Source of the DNA: Treponema sp.
GTDB taxonomy: Bacteria; Spirochaetota; Spirochaetia; Treponematales; Treponemataceae
Direction of reading: 5' to 3'
DNA length: 64,000 nucleotides
Assembly: GCA_017616165.1 (NCBI GenBank)
Contig: JAFZYR010000042.1
Span: 1 to 64,000 of the forward strand
Part shown: one piece after another, positions 8,147 to 16,150 of the stretch
How the letters are laid out: every line of letters starts with the position of its first letter
Position numbering within the stretch: position 1 is the first letter of the stretch
The notes under the pieces: generated by a model
Seen by the model: only the letters and a program-made list of their open reading frames with translations
Told to the model about the DNA's origin: nothing
Databases searched by the model: none
Made by a program: the position numbers and the translations under genes

Positions 8147-9522
8147 TATGCCTCTGAAGAGCCAGCGTTTGAAAGAATAGTTTCAAGCTTAATTTTGTCT
8201 ATTAATTCAAGAGGGCGTCCTTCTGCAAAATGTCTTCCTGCGTTTGAATAGCCCGAAGAAGAGAAAATAAAGCCTTTCTGGCAGTTTGCAGCCTTCATTG
8301 CATCAAGGGTTTCGCGTACAATATCATCTTCTACAGGGTCCGGTTCACGGAAGAAACGGAACATAGCTACCTGCTTACGCATATTTCTCCAGCCTTCCGA
8401 AGCCTTATCCATTCCTGTAATCTGGCAGCCCCATTTTTTCTGTTCGCAGGAAAGAACCTGATGCTTGAGGGCCTTTTCAACGGCATTTTTACAGATAAGC
8501 TGGAACTCTTCGTTGCTGCAGGTAAGGTAATCCTTAAGATAATCGTTTGCCTGAAGATCCTTGTATTCAGAAAGCTTGGCAGAAACATCGCGGAAAGCCT
8601 TGTTGCGCTTGTAAATCTGCTCCCACTGTTCAATTGCTTTTTCTATCTGACGGCTTTTTTCATAGCAGGTTGCCAGAAAATATCGGGCATAAAGGGTTTC
8701 ACCGTTAAGATTTTCCTTATCAAGCTCAATTGCACGCTGAAAATCCATGGCAGCATTGTCAAAGCGGTTTGCAAGCATAAAGCAGGAGCCGTGTTCGATG
8801 ATTGCCTTCTGTTTAATTTCCGGGTCGCGCTGTGCTTTTTCAAAGGATTTAATGGCTGCGCCTAAGTCCTTGGCATCCTTTTCTATTTTTCCAAGATAGT
8901 AGTAAGAGGAATAGGTTTCGGGGCTAAGCTTAATTGCTATGTCAATTTCCTTTTTTGCTTCACCAAAGTTCTTTGTGCGGTAGTGCATAAGACCAATTTC
9001 TGCATGAGCCTTGGCGTGTCGTGAATTGAGCATAACGGTTTTCTGCATAAAGCCCATGGCAAGGTCGTAGCGGTTTGCCTGTTCGTAAAGATAACCGGTA
9101 TTGTAAAAGTTTTCCGGATTGTTTGGTTCAAGCTTGGTAAGCAGCAGGTAGTTTCTTAAGGCTTCCTGAAGCTGATTATACTTCATTAAAAGCTGTGCAA
9201 ACTCCTGGCGGAAGGTAAGCTCGTCCAGCTGAGGTCCAAAAAGGGCATTTTCGTTTACAAGCTTGTATTCAATTATTGCAAGTTCAGATTTGTTTTCTTT
9301 AAGGTAGGCTTTTCCCAGATAGTAATGGGCAATATAGTTTTTAGGGTCTTTATTAAGAATCTGCTTGGCCAGCTTGATTGCATTCTGAGTTTTTCCCTGT
9401 TTGATGAGCTTAGGAATAGAGTCAACCCGTTTTGGTGTAAGCGAGGTTTTTATAATAAAAACCAGCAGACCTGTAATAAAAATAGCCAGAACACATACTG
9501 CAACAATTGCAAAGGGACTCAT
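8146..9522 (-). CDS. Membrane-anchored TPR protein with Mrr-like C-terminal domain
   Basis: A 458-residue protein. An N-terminal membrane helix (about 5-25) precedes at least seven TPR-like units (about 35-320, for example YIAHYYLGKAYLKENK and YYYLGKIEKDAKDLGAAI). The last 110 residues resemble the Mrr/restriction-endonuclease fold: KGFIFSSSGYSNAGRHFAEG then RPLELIDKIKLE is very close to the ending of Mrr catalytic domains. The usual Q-x-K catalytic element before it is not evident (FRFFREPDPVED instead), so nuclease activity is doubtful. It heads the minus-strand gene run and has a strong AGGAGG site. The TPR call is firm; the Mrr-like call is moderate. Confidence 0.8.
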   Translation of the reverse strand: MSPFAIVAVCVLAIFITGLLVFIIKTSLTPKRVDSIPKLIKQGKTQNAIKLAKQILNKDPKNYIAHYYLGKAYLKENKSELAIIEYKLVNENALFGPQLDELTFRQEFAQLLMKYNQLQEALRNYLLLTKLEPNNPENFYNTGYLYEQANRYDLAMGFMQKTVMLNSRHAKAHAEIGLMHYRTKNFGEAKKEIDIAIKLSPETYSSYYYLGKIEKDAKDLGAAIKSFEKAQRDPEIKQKAIIEHGSCFMLANRFDNAAMDFQRAIELDKENLNGETLYARYFLATCYEKSRQIEKAIEQWEQIYKRNKAFRDVSAKLSEYKDLQANDYLKDYLTCSNEEFQLICKNAVEKALKHQVLSCEQKKWGCQITGMDKASEGWRNMRKQVAMFRFFREPDPVEDDIVRETLDAMKAANCQKGFIFSSSGYSNAGRHFAEGRPLELIDKIKLETILSNAGSSEA

Positions 9523-9659
9523 GGCTTTTTCCTCCTCCTAAAACTATAGTGGTTACTAAAACTTAATTTATTGGTTATAATATTAAAATATAGTAAAACT
9601 ATATACCACCGATAATAAGAATATTAGATTTAATTCCTTATGTCAAAGGGGGAAGTGCT

Positions 9660-10475
9660 ATGAAAACTATTTTTTCAAAAAAATACATGGCTGCAGTTAT
9701 TTTTATTGCCATAAATGCCCTTGTCTTTGCAGAAACCGAAGGGGAAAAGCTTTTTAAAAACAATAAGCCTGCCGAAGCACTGCTTTTTTTAGAGGATGAA
9801 ATAAATAACGGATCAGCTTCCTCTGCCGCCTATAACTATCTTGGACTCGCTTATTATCAGACTGGTGACTATGTAAACTCTGTAGATGCCTTTGCCAGAG
9901 GGCTTAAGGTACCTGCAACAAATAAAAAGGTTCTTGCCTTTAATCAGGGAAATTCCTATTATGCAATGGGTGACTACGAAAATGCCGCAAAAAGCTATTC
10001 GCTTGCACTTTCTGCAGATGCTAAATATACACAGGCACTTTTAAACCGCGCTAATTCTTACCTTATGGCACAGAAATACAGCGAAACCATAACAGATTAT
10101 GAAAAATACATTGTTATGGAGCCTAATGACCCGCAGCGTCCTCAGATTGAACAGCTTATAGCACTTTTAAAGCAGGAGGTTGCCCGCCGCCAGGAAGAAG
10201 AACGTATTGCAGCCGAAGAAGCAGCTCGTATTGCCGAAGAAGAAAAGCGCATGGCAGAAGAGCTTGCACGCCAGCGCGAAGAGGAAGAGCGTCTTGAAGC
10301 AGAACGTCGTGCCGAAGAAGAGCGTCTTGCAGAAATTAGGCGCCAGGAAGAAGCCGAACGCCGCAGAAAGCTGCTTGAAGATGTTGCAAATTCGCTGCAG
10401 AATACAGATTCTACCAACATGACATCGGGTACAGAAGACCTGATTGATTACGACTTTGAATCAGAACTGGATTAA
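9660..10475 (+). CDS. Exported TPR protein with charged coiled-coil tail
   Basis: A 271-residue protein. It has an N-terminal signal peptide (cleavage likely after VFA, about residue 24), three to four TPR units (about 28-165) and a long Glu/Arg/Ala coiled coil (about 170-245, repeats of EEER and EERLAE), then an acidic end. It most likely sits in the periplasm as a scaffold; no enzymatic motif is seen. GGGGGAAG precedes the ATG. It diverges from the 8146-9522 gene across a 137-bp AT-rich spacer in which TATAAT occurs at 9576-9581 without a good -35. The next gene is another TPR/coiled-coil protein. Confidence 0.75.
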   Translation: MKTIFSKKYMAAVIFIAINALVFAETEGEKLFKNNKPAEALLFLEDEINNGSASSAAYNYLGLAYYQTGDYVNSVDAFARGLKVPATNKKVLAFNQGNSYYAMGDYENAAKSYSLALSADAKYTQALLNRANSYLMAQKYSETITDYEKYIVMEPNDPQRPQIEQLIALLKQEVARRQEEERIAAEEAARIAEEEKRMAEELARQREEEERLEAERRAEEERLAEIRRQEEAERRRKLLEDVANSLQNTDSTNMTSGTEDLIDYDFESELD

Positions 10476-10531
10476 GTTCGTCATTGCGAGCTGCATAAGT
10501 TCGTCATTGCGAGCCGAAGGCGAAGCAATCT
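10476..10531. repeat. CATTGCGAG-family intergenic repeat, two units
   Basis: GTTCGTCATTGCGAGC occurs twice here; the second unit continues as CGAAGGCGAAGCAATCT. The same core recurs at 25491-25560, 27183-27216, 43090-43134, 45452-45539 and 63632-63660, always between genes. Confidence 0.85.
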
Positions 10532-10549
10532 ATATTATAAGAGGTACAT

Positions 10550-12673
10550 ATGGACACCACAAAAATCATCAACTTTATCAAGAAAAATAAAAAGCCCATT
10601 ATCATCGTAACTGCCGCAATTATTTTAATTATAATCCTTTCGTGTACAATTGCCGGCTGCGTAAATAAAAAAGGCTCCGGTGCGCGTACAAATGTGTGCA
10701 ATCTTGCCAGAACCTATGCAGAACGCGGAGAATACGATAGGGCACTCAATAAGCTTGATGATTATCTTGAAAAGCACGGGGATGACGAAGAGGTCTGGAA
10801 CCTTTGGAATCAAATCCTTGATATGAAAAAGGCCGCTGCAGACGGTAATGTAAGTGCTTATGCCTATGGTGGAGCCGGTGCTTCAGGTGACGGACAGGGC
10901 TTTCCTGACAGCTTAAAGATAGATGTAGATACCTCAGGTATTTCAAGTGCAATGCAGGATTCGCTTTCGTCAATGAAAAGTGCGCTTGAAGAATCAAATA
11001 AGCAGGCCGAAGAAAACCGCCGCGCAATGGAAAACCTGATGAAAAGCCAGCAGGAAGCAGAAGAAAAGCGTCTTGCAGACCAGCAGGCAGAGGCAGCCCA
11101 GAAAAAAGCCGAAGAAGCCGCAGCCGCAGAGCTTAAACGCCAGCAGGAAGAAAAGCGTAAGGCAGAGGAAGAAGCTCTTGCCAAAAAGAATGCAGAGCTT
11201 AAAAAGCAGATTGATGCTGTAAATGATGAAATTAAGCAGGGTGAAACAGCCCTTGCAATGGGAAATATAGAAGAAGCCATGCGCCATTTTAATATGGCAG
11301 ATTCAAACATTCCTTCCGGGGCAGGCAATTCGTTCCTGGCTTCCAAGGAATCTGAAATTGCACAGGCACTTTATGAGGCTGCACAAAAGACAGATGACCC
11401 TGCCAAAAAGAGCCAGCTCATGAATAATGCAGTTGCAATGGCTCAAAAGGCAATAAAGGCAGATCCTAAGGATGCCGGAGCACACTATATTCTTGCACAG
11501 AATGCCCTTGATAATAAGGATTATAATACTGCACTTGCCGAAATGAAGGCAGCAGTTCAGTATGATCCTAACAACTATCTGTACTGGTATAACCTTGGAA
11601 AGATTCAGTATACGCTTGGAAAATACAGCGATGCGGCAAATTCCTTTACAAAATCGTGTGAGCTCAAGATAGATTATGCACCAAGCCGCTATAACCTTGG
11701 ACTTACACAGAAAAAGCTTGGAAATGATACAGCGGCTCTTGCTGCCTTCCGTAAGACAATTGATATAGATAACCGTCACGAAAAGGCATATCTGGAAGAA
11801 GCACGTATTCTGGCAGACCGCAAGGATTATTCCGGGGCCATAGATGCGTATAAGGCTGTATTAAAGATAAACAACATCAACGTTCAGGCTGCAATGGGAC
11901 TTGGAAGCGCCTATTACGAAAAAAAGAATTATACAGAGGCTGCAGAAAGCTATAAGAGGGCACTTACCATGCTTTCTCCAAGCGAAAACATGACGCTTAC
12001 AAAATATAATCTTTCGGCAGTTCTTTTTGATGACGGCAAATTTGCAGATGCCGAAAAATATGCCCGCGAAGCTTACGAAGAAAAGAATTATCTTAAAGCC
12101 GATTCTGCAAAGGTAAATGTTATTTATAACTATGCGCTGGTGCTGGACAAGCAGGGCAAGGTTGATGCTGCAATTCCGGTTTATATGGAAGTTCTTAAGC
12201 TTAATCCTGACCACGCCAAAACAAAGATTAATCTTGGTGTAATGTATCTTACACTTGATCCTCCTGAAACAGACACTGCGCTCAATCTTTTTATGCAGGT
12301 TTATAATAAGGATAATAACAACATCGAGGCTAACAACAATCTTGGTAAGGCTTATCTGCTCAAGGAAGACTACGAAAATGCTGTAAAGTATTATCAGAAT
12401 GCTTTGCGTCTGGACTCTAAGAGCGATTCAATCCGTGCAAATCTTGCCAAGGCCTATGCTCAGTCAGGCCAGTATGATTACGCAAAATCTACCTATACAG
12501 AGCTGCTTAAAACCGACAAGGAAAACTGGGATGCCTGTATTGAGCTTGCAAAGGTATGCATGCAGCTTGGTGATAACGCAGGCGCAGAAAAATGGCTTGT
12601 ATATGTTCAGGAAAAAAATCCTAACTACAGAAAGTCAGAGGTTGCAGGTCTGCTTGACAGTATAGGTCAGTAA
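10550..12673 (+). CDS. Membrane-anchored TPR protein with coiled-coil stalk
   Basis: A 707-residue protein. One membrane helix lies at about 17-37 (PIIIVTAAIILIIIL), followed by a first TPR-like unit (about 48-75), a linker, a long Ala/Glu/Lys coiled coil (about 140-225) and at least ten TPR units (about 225-700). The helix is followed by the large domain outside, so the TPR array is probably periplasmic. A role as envelope scaffold is inferred only. It shares direction with the 9660-10475 TPR gene, separated by a repeat. It ends immediately before the stop codon of mutL on the opposite strand; no terminator fits between the two. Confidence 0.78.
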   Translation: MDTTKIINFIKKNKKPIIIVTAAIILIIILSCTIAGCVNKKGSGARTNVCNLARTYAERGEYDRALNKLDDYLEKHGDDEEVWNLWNQILDMKKAAADGNVSAYAYGGAGASGDGQGFPDSLKIDVDTSGISSAMQDSLSSMKSALEESNKQAEENRRAMENLMKSQQEAEEKRLADQQAEAAQKKAEEAAAAELKRQQEEKRKAEEEALAKKNAELKKQIDAVNDEIKQGETALAMGNIEEAMRHFNMADSNIPSGAGNSFLASKESEIAQALYEAAQKTDDPAKKSQLMNNAVAMAQKAIKADPKDAGAHYILAQNALDNKDYNTALAEMKAAVQYDPNNYLYWYNLGKIQYTLGKYSDAANSFTKSCELKIDYAPSRYNLGLTQKKLGNDTAALAAFRKTIDIDNRHEKAYLEEARILADRKDYSGAIDAYKAVLKINNINVQAAMGLGSAYYEKKNYTEAAESYKRALTMLSPSENMTLTKYNLSAVLFDDGKFADAEKYAREAYEEKNYLKADSAKVNVIYNYALVLDKQGKVDAAIPVYMEVLKLNPDHAKTKINLGVMYLTLDPPETDTALNLFMQVYNKDNNNIEANNNLGKAYLLKEDYENAVKYYQNALRLDSKSDSIRANLAKAYAQSGQYDYAKSTYTELLKTDKENWDACIELAKVCMQLGDNAGAEKWLVYVQEKNPNYRKSEVAGLLDSIGQ

Positions 12674-14623
12674 TCAGGTTCGCTTTACAAGCTCAAATAA
12701 ACGGGCTCTTGAAAGCACTGTATAAATTGGTCTTCCGTGCGGGCAGTGCGGGTCTTCGAGTTGGAAGGCCTGCTCCACAAGCCTTGCGGCCGTTTCATCA
12801 TCCAGAACATAGCCGTCTTTTACCGCTGCCTTACAGGCTGTCATTGCCGCAATTGAGCGTATAATCTGTTCCGGCTCTACATTCTTTACAAAAACAAGGG
12901 AGCGGAAGTCCCATTCTGTTCCTGTCCAGCGCTCAGGAATTGTATTTATTTCCCAGTAACCGTCCTCTTTTTTTTCTGCTTCAAAGCCAATGGCGCTAAG
13001 CCTGTCCTTAAGCTTTTCCAGCTGATTATCCTGAGTTTTTGATTCCGTGTGGATTTTATACGGTATTAAAAGCGACTGCCTTCCACCCTGATTTGACATA
13101 ATCTTATCAAAAAGGATTCGTTCGTGGGCTGCGTGCTGGTCAATTATGTAAAGGCTGCTGTTTTTTTCTGCAAGCAGGAAGGTGCCAAGGGTACAACCGA
13201 TAAAGCGGATTGTTGCGTCGGGCTTTTGCTCTATGTCAGAAAAAAGCGCTTCCTCTGCCAGATTGCTCACTGATGAAGATGTTGGAGCAGGTGCGCCGGA
13301 TGGTTTTACACCAAAATATTTTGAGCGGAAGTCGTGGAGAGGTAATCCTGTGGTCCCTGAGCTTGTTGAAGGAGATGTTTTATAGGAGATGTGATTTTCA
13401 TAGGGGCCCTTCGAGTGCCTCAGGGACCCCATGTTTTCATTAGAGATATGATTTTCATAGGGGCCCTTCGAGTGCCTCAGGGACCCCATGTTTTCATTAG
13501 AGATGTCTGTGTTTTCATTAGAGATGTCTGCGGTCCCTGAGGCGAAGTCTGTGGTCCCTGAGGCTCTCGAAGGGAAACTAGTAGTAACCGGCTCATCCGC
13601 CGCTCTATCATTAATAAAATTCTGGTACGTATAATTATGATAAAAACTCCTCAACCCCGAGCTTATTCCGTGGTGAATGTCAGAAATATCCGAAAATCTT
13701 GCCTCTTTTTTGGCAGGATGAATATTAAAATCAATGAGCTTTGGATTTATGCTTACAAAAACACAGGCTATAGGGTAGGTGCCGTTTGGAAAAAAGCCCT
13801 GGCCGCCGTATTCAACAGCCTGAACAAGTGAATATTCCTGAATGCGTCTTCCGTTGGCATAAATAAAAATATCCTTTTTGTTTGTACGGCTTACAGCAGG
13901 CTCTCCGGTAATTACAGTAAAGCTCCAGTCCGGGTTTGCGCCTCCCTGACTTCCGTTTACTTCATAAAAAAGATTTTTATCATATTCATAACGGTTTGCA
14001 TCTACAAAGCGGTCACGCAGAGTCTGTCCTGCAGGTAAATCTATTTTTGTTTCGCCGTCGCTTATAAAACGAAAGGCAATGTCCGGTCTTGCAAGTGCTT
14101 TTTCTATAAAGGTGTTACGGCACATAAGACCTTCTGTGGCAGGCCGCTTTAAAAACTGTCTTCGTGCAGGAAAATTTTCAAAAACCCCTTCTACCTGAAC
14201 AATTGTTCCTTGAGTAGGGGCTACAGGTTCAAGCAGATGGTCCTGGGTAATACTTGCAAGCATTTTCCAGCCGCCGCTTGTAATGCTAAGCCTTGCAACA
14301 GCCGCAATAGAAGCAAGAGCCTCTCCTCTAAAGCCCAGAGTAGTAAGGTTTAAAAGGTCCAGCTCTGTAGAAATCTTACTTGTAGCATGCGGACGCGCAC
14401 AATTGACCAGATCTTCCTTTGTCATGCCCGAGCCGTTATCGTTAATACGGATTTTTTCTATACCGCCGCCTGCAATTTCTACAGTTATAACAGTAGCGCC
14501 TGCATCTATGGCGTTATCCATAAGCTCGCGGACAATGGCATTTGGTCTGTCAATTACTTCGCCTGCTGCAATTTTACGTGCAACCTCGGCATTAAGTGTT
14601 CTTACCGGGTTTTGTGCACTCAT
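12674..14623 (-). CDS. mutL: DNA mismatch repair protein MutL
   Basis: A 649-residue mismatch-repair ATPase/endonuclease. The N-terminal GHKL ATPase has all motifs: GEVIDRP, RELMDNAIDAG (Glu33 catalytic, Asn37), DNGSGM, ATSKI and LGFRGEALASI. The C-terminal domain has the endonuclease motif DQHAAHERILFD (from Asp495; the last acidic residue is Asp where the consensus has Glu), ACKAAVKDG and CPHGRP, so it should nick DNA as in bacteria without MutH. The linker (about 345-430) is made of translated palindromic repeats, including a 19-residue unit present twice. The ATG overlaps the xseB stop codon (ATGA). Confidence 0.97.
   Translation of the reverse strand: MSAQNPVRTLNAEVARKIAAGEVIDRPNAIVRELMDNAIDAGATVITVEIAGGGIEKIRINDNGSGMTKEDLVNCARPHATSKISTELDLLNLTTLGFRGEALASIAAVARLSITSGGWKMLASITQDHLLEPVAPTQGTIVQVEGVFENFPARRQFLKRPATEGLMCRNTFIEKALARPDIAFRFISDGETKIDLPAGQTLRDRFVDANRYEYDKNLFYEVNGSQGGANPDWSFTVITGEPAVSRTNKKDIFIYANGRRIQEYSLVQAVEYGGQGFFPNGTYPIACVFVSINPKLIDFNIHPAKKEARFSDISDIHHGISSGLRSFYHNYTYQNFINDRAADEPVTTSFPSRASGTTDFASGTADISNENTDISNENMGSLRHSKGPYENHISNENMGSLRHSKGPYENHISYKTSPSTSSGTTGLPLHDFRSKYFGVKPSGAPAPTSSSVSNLAEEALFSDIEQKPDATIRFIGCTLGTFLLAEKNSSLYIIDQHAAHERILFDKIMSNQGGRQSLLIPYKIHTESKTQDNQLEKLKDRLSAIGFEAEKKEDGYWEINTIPERWTGTEWDFRSLVFVKNVEPEQIIRSIAAMTACKAAVKDGYVLDDETAARLVEQAFQLEDPHCPHGRPIYTVLSRARLFELVKRT
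13352..13574. repeat. GGTCCCTGAG palindromic repeats inside the mutL linker
   Basis: GGTCCCTGAG-type cores occur at 13352, 13532 and 13553, and the inverted form CCCTTCGAGTGCCTCAGGGACC at 13407-13428 and 13464-13485. Two 57-bp tandem units (13391-13447 and 13448-13504) differ only in the first base. All lengths keep the mutL frame open. Confidence 0.9.
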
Positions 14624-14877
14624 TTTCTGGTTCCGTTTACTTCGCCCTGGTCTGAGAATTCATCAAACAGGGGAGGATTTGAGCCTTCCTGTGGCTCAGG
14701 CTCGTTCATAAGAATCTGAACCTTGCCTTCAATTTCGTCCAGCTGCTTTCCCATGCCGGAGGCCAGCTTTATGCCTTCTTCAAAATCCTTAAGTGCATCC
14801 TCAAGAGAAATGTCGCTTCTTTTTATATCAGCAGTAAGCTGCTCCAATCGGTTCAGGTTTTCTTCGAATGAACTCAT
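14620..14877 (-). CDS. xseB: Exodeoxyribonuclease VII small subunit
   Basis: An 85-residue helical protein with the family pattern SFEENLNRLEQLTADI near the start, LEDALKDFEEGIKL, and a Glu/Pro-rich tail. It forms exonuclease VII with XseA, encoded directly upstream. The ATG at 14877 is chosen because GGGGGA lies just before it; an upstream in-frame ATG at 14889 would sit on that site. The stop codon overlaps the mutL start (ATGA), so all three genes are co-translated. Confidence 0.93.
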   Translation of the reverse strand: MSSFEENLNRLEQLTADIKRSDISLEDALKDFEEGIKLASGMGKQLDEIEGKVQILMNEPEPQEGSNPPLFDEFSDQGEVNGTRK

Positions 14878-14889
14878 TTTTTCCCCCAT

Positions 14890-16092
14890 TTATAGTACCT
14901 GTGCTTTTATTTTTCCTTCTGCAGGAGTTATGTTTATTGTAGCTCCGGCCTTTACCTGACTGGAGCTCCTTATAATGTTTCCCTTTTCATCAGTAACCAT
15001 GGAATAACCGCGGTCAAAAATAGTCTGAGGACTGGCGTTTTCCAGAATGGTTTTGCAGCCATCAATTTTAATGCGCAGGTCCTTGATTTTCTGCATCATT
15101 CCCTGCGAAAGCTCTTCTTTTGCACGGTCAAATCTGTTCAAAAGCGGCTGCTGTATGCTTCTGAATCTTAATTCCATGGAAGAAGGGTCAAAGGTTTTTA
15201 CTACAAGCCTTGCATCCTTGATTTTGCGGCTAATGCTTTCGTAAAGCTCTGTTTTATATGCGCCAACCTGCTGTGTTAAGTCGCTCAAAAGAGGAACTGC
15301 AATTTCTGCCGCTGCAGAAGGGGTTGCCGCCCGACGGTCTGCTGCATAATCGCACAAAGCCCAGTCAATTTCGTGGCCTACTGCAGAAATAACGGGTATT
15401 TTAGACTGCGAAACTGCACGAACCACGCTTTCTTCGCTAAAAGGAAGCAGATCCTCGAGGGAGCCGCCGCCTCTGCCAACGATGAGGATGTCACAAAGCG
15501 AGTAAAAATTGGCAATGTTTATCATTTTTACTATGGAAGGGGCTGCTTCCTGGCCCTGTACTGCTGCGGGAAGGACTATTACATTAATGCTTTTGTTGCG
15601 GCGGCGTGTAATCTGCAGAATATCGCGTATTGCAGCCCCTGTAGGACTTGTTACTACACCAATTGTCTTTGGCATTGCCGGAAGCTCTCTTTTTTTAGCC
15701 TCGTCAAAAAGTCCTTCTGCCGCAAGCTTCTGCTTTCTCTGCTCCAGCATCATCAGAATATCACCGGCACCGGCAGCTTCCATTTTATTTACTATAATTT
15801 GATAGTTTCCCTGAGCTGCATATACACCAATATTTCCTGTACAGCGAACCTTATCTCCATCCTTTGGCTTAAAGGCAAGTCCATAGGCGGCACTCCTGAA
15901 CATTACGGCACGCAGCTGAGAATTGTTATCCTTGAGCGTAAAATATACATGACCCGAAGAAGACGGCTTGTAATTGGAAATCTCTCCTTCAACAGTAATT
16001 GTCCTAAAGGCTCCTTCGAGAATTTCCTTTATATATGAAGTAATCTGACTTACCGAAAATACCTGATTCAGAAGTGTCCCCTGCGTTTCCAT
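14890..16092 (-). CDS. xseA: Exodeoxyribonuclease VII large subunit
   Basis: At 400 residues it is of usual length. The N-terminal OB fold (about 10-105) contains VEGEISNYKPSSSGHVYFTLKD, shown here in two parts as VEGEISNY and GHVYFTLKD. The catalytic domain (about 110-330) carries TIGVVTSPTGAAIRDI, GRGGGSLEDL and VGHEIDWALCDYAADRRA (seen as VGHEID and DRRAATPSAAAE). A helical arm follows. The enzyme degrades single-stranded DNA to short oligonucleotides. It lies first in xseA-xseB-mutL, with no spare bases between genes. No strong ribosome binding site is visible. The start overlaps the opposite-strand region upstream of the spiro-SPASM gene, so both promoters must lie in about 60 bp. Confidence 0.95.
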   Translation of the reverse strand: METQGTLLNQVFSVSQITSYIKEILEGAFRTITVEGEISNYKPSSSGHVYFTLKDNNSQLRAVMFRSAAYGLAFKPKDGDKVRCTGNIGVYAAQGNYQIIVNKMEAAGAGDILMMLEQRKQKLAAEGLFDEAKKRELPAMPKTIGVVTSPTGAAIRDILQITRRRNKSINVIVLPAAVQGQEAAPSIVKMINIANFYSLCDILIVGRGGGSLEDLLPFSEESVVRAVSQSKIPVISAVGHEIDWALCDYAADRRAATPSAAAEIAVPLLSDLTQQVGAYKTELYESISRKIKDARLVVKTFDPSSMELRFRSIQQPLLNRFDRAKEELSQGMMQKIKDLRIKIDGCKTILENASPQTIFDRGYSMVTDEKGNIIRSSSQVKAGATINITPAEGKIKAQVL

Positions 16093-16150
16093 GGTTTTAT
16101 TTTATCTTAATTCCATTAACTTGTCCAACCAATTGCCGATAAACAAGTTG

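Noticed and set aside
9553-9581. Promoter before the 9660 TPR gene
   Set aside because: TATAAT at 9576 has no recognisable -35 at a proper distance, so it was not listed as a feature.
10142-10420. Ser/Arg-rich frame opposite the TPR protein coiled coil
   Set aside because: It is the complement of a GAA/GAG/CGC-rich coiled-coil region; such mirrored frames are a codon artefact. The same holds for the Ser-rich frame opposite 10864-11346.
13182-13443. Small plus-strand frames across the mutL linker (with VVPELVEG)
   Set aside because: These are translations of the palindromic repeat in other frames, inside an intact mutL.
13391-13504. CRISPR-like tandem
   Set aside because: Only two 57-bp units, adjacent without spacers and in frame within mutL; no cas genes in the window.
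15373-16038. 221-codon frame opposite xseA
   Set aside because: Cys/Tyr/Asn-rich composition, entirely inside xseA with full family motifs; it is a shadow.
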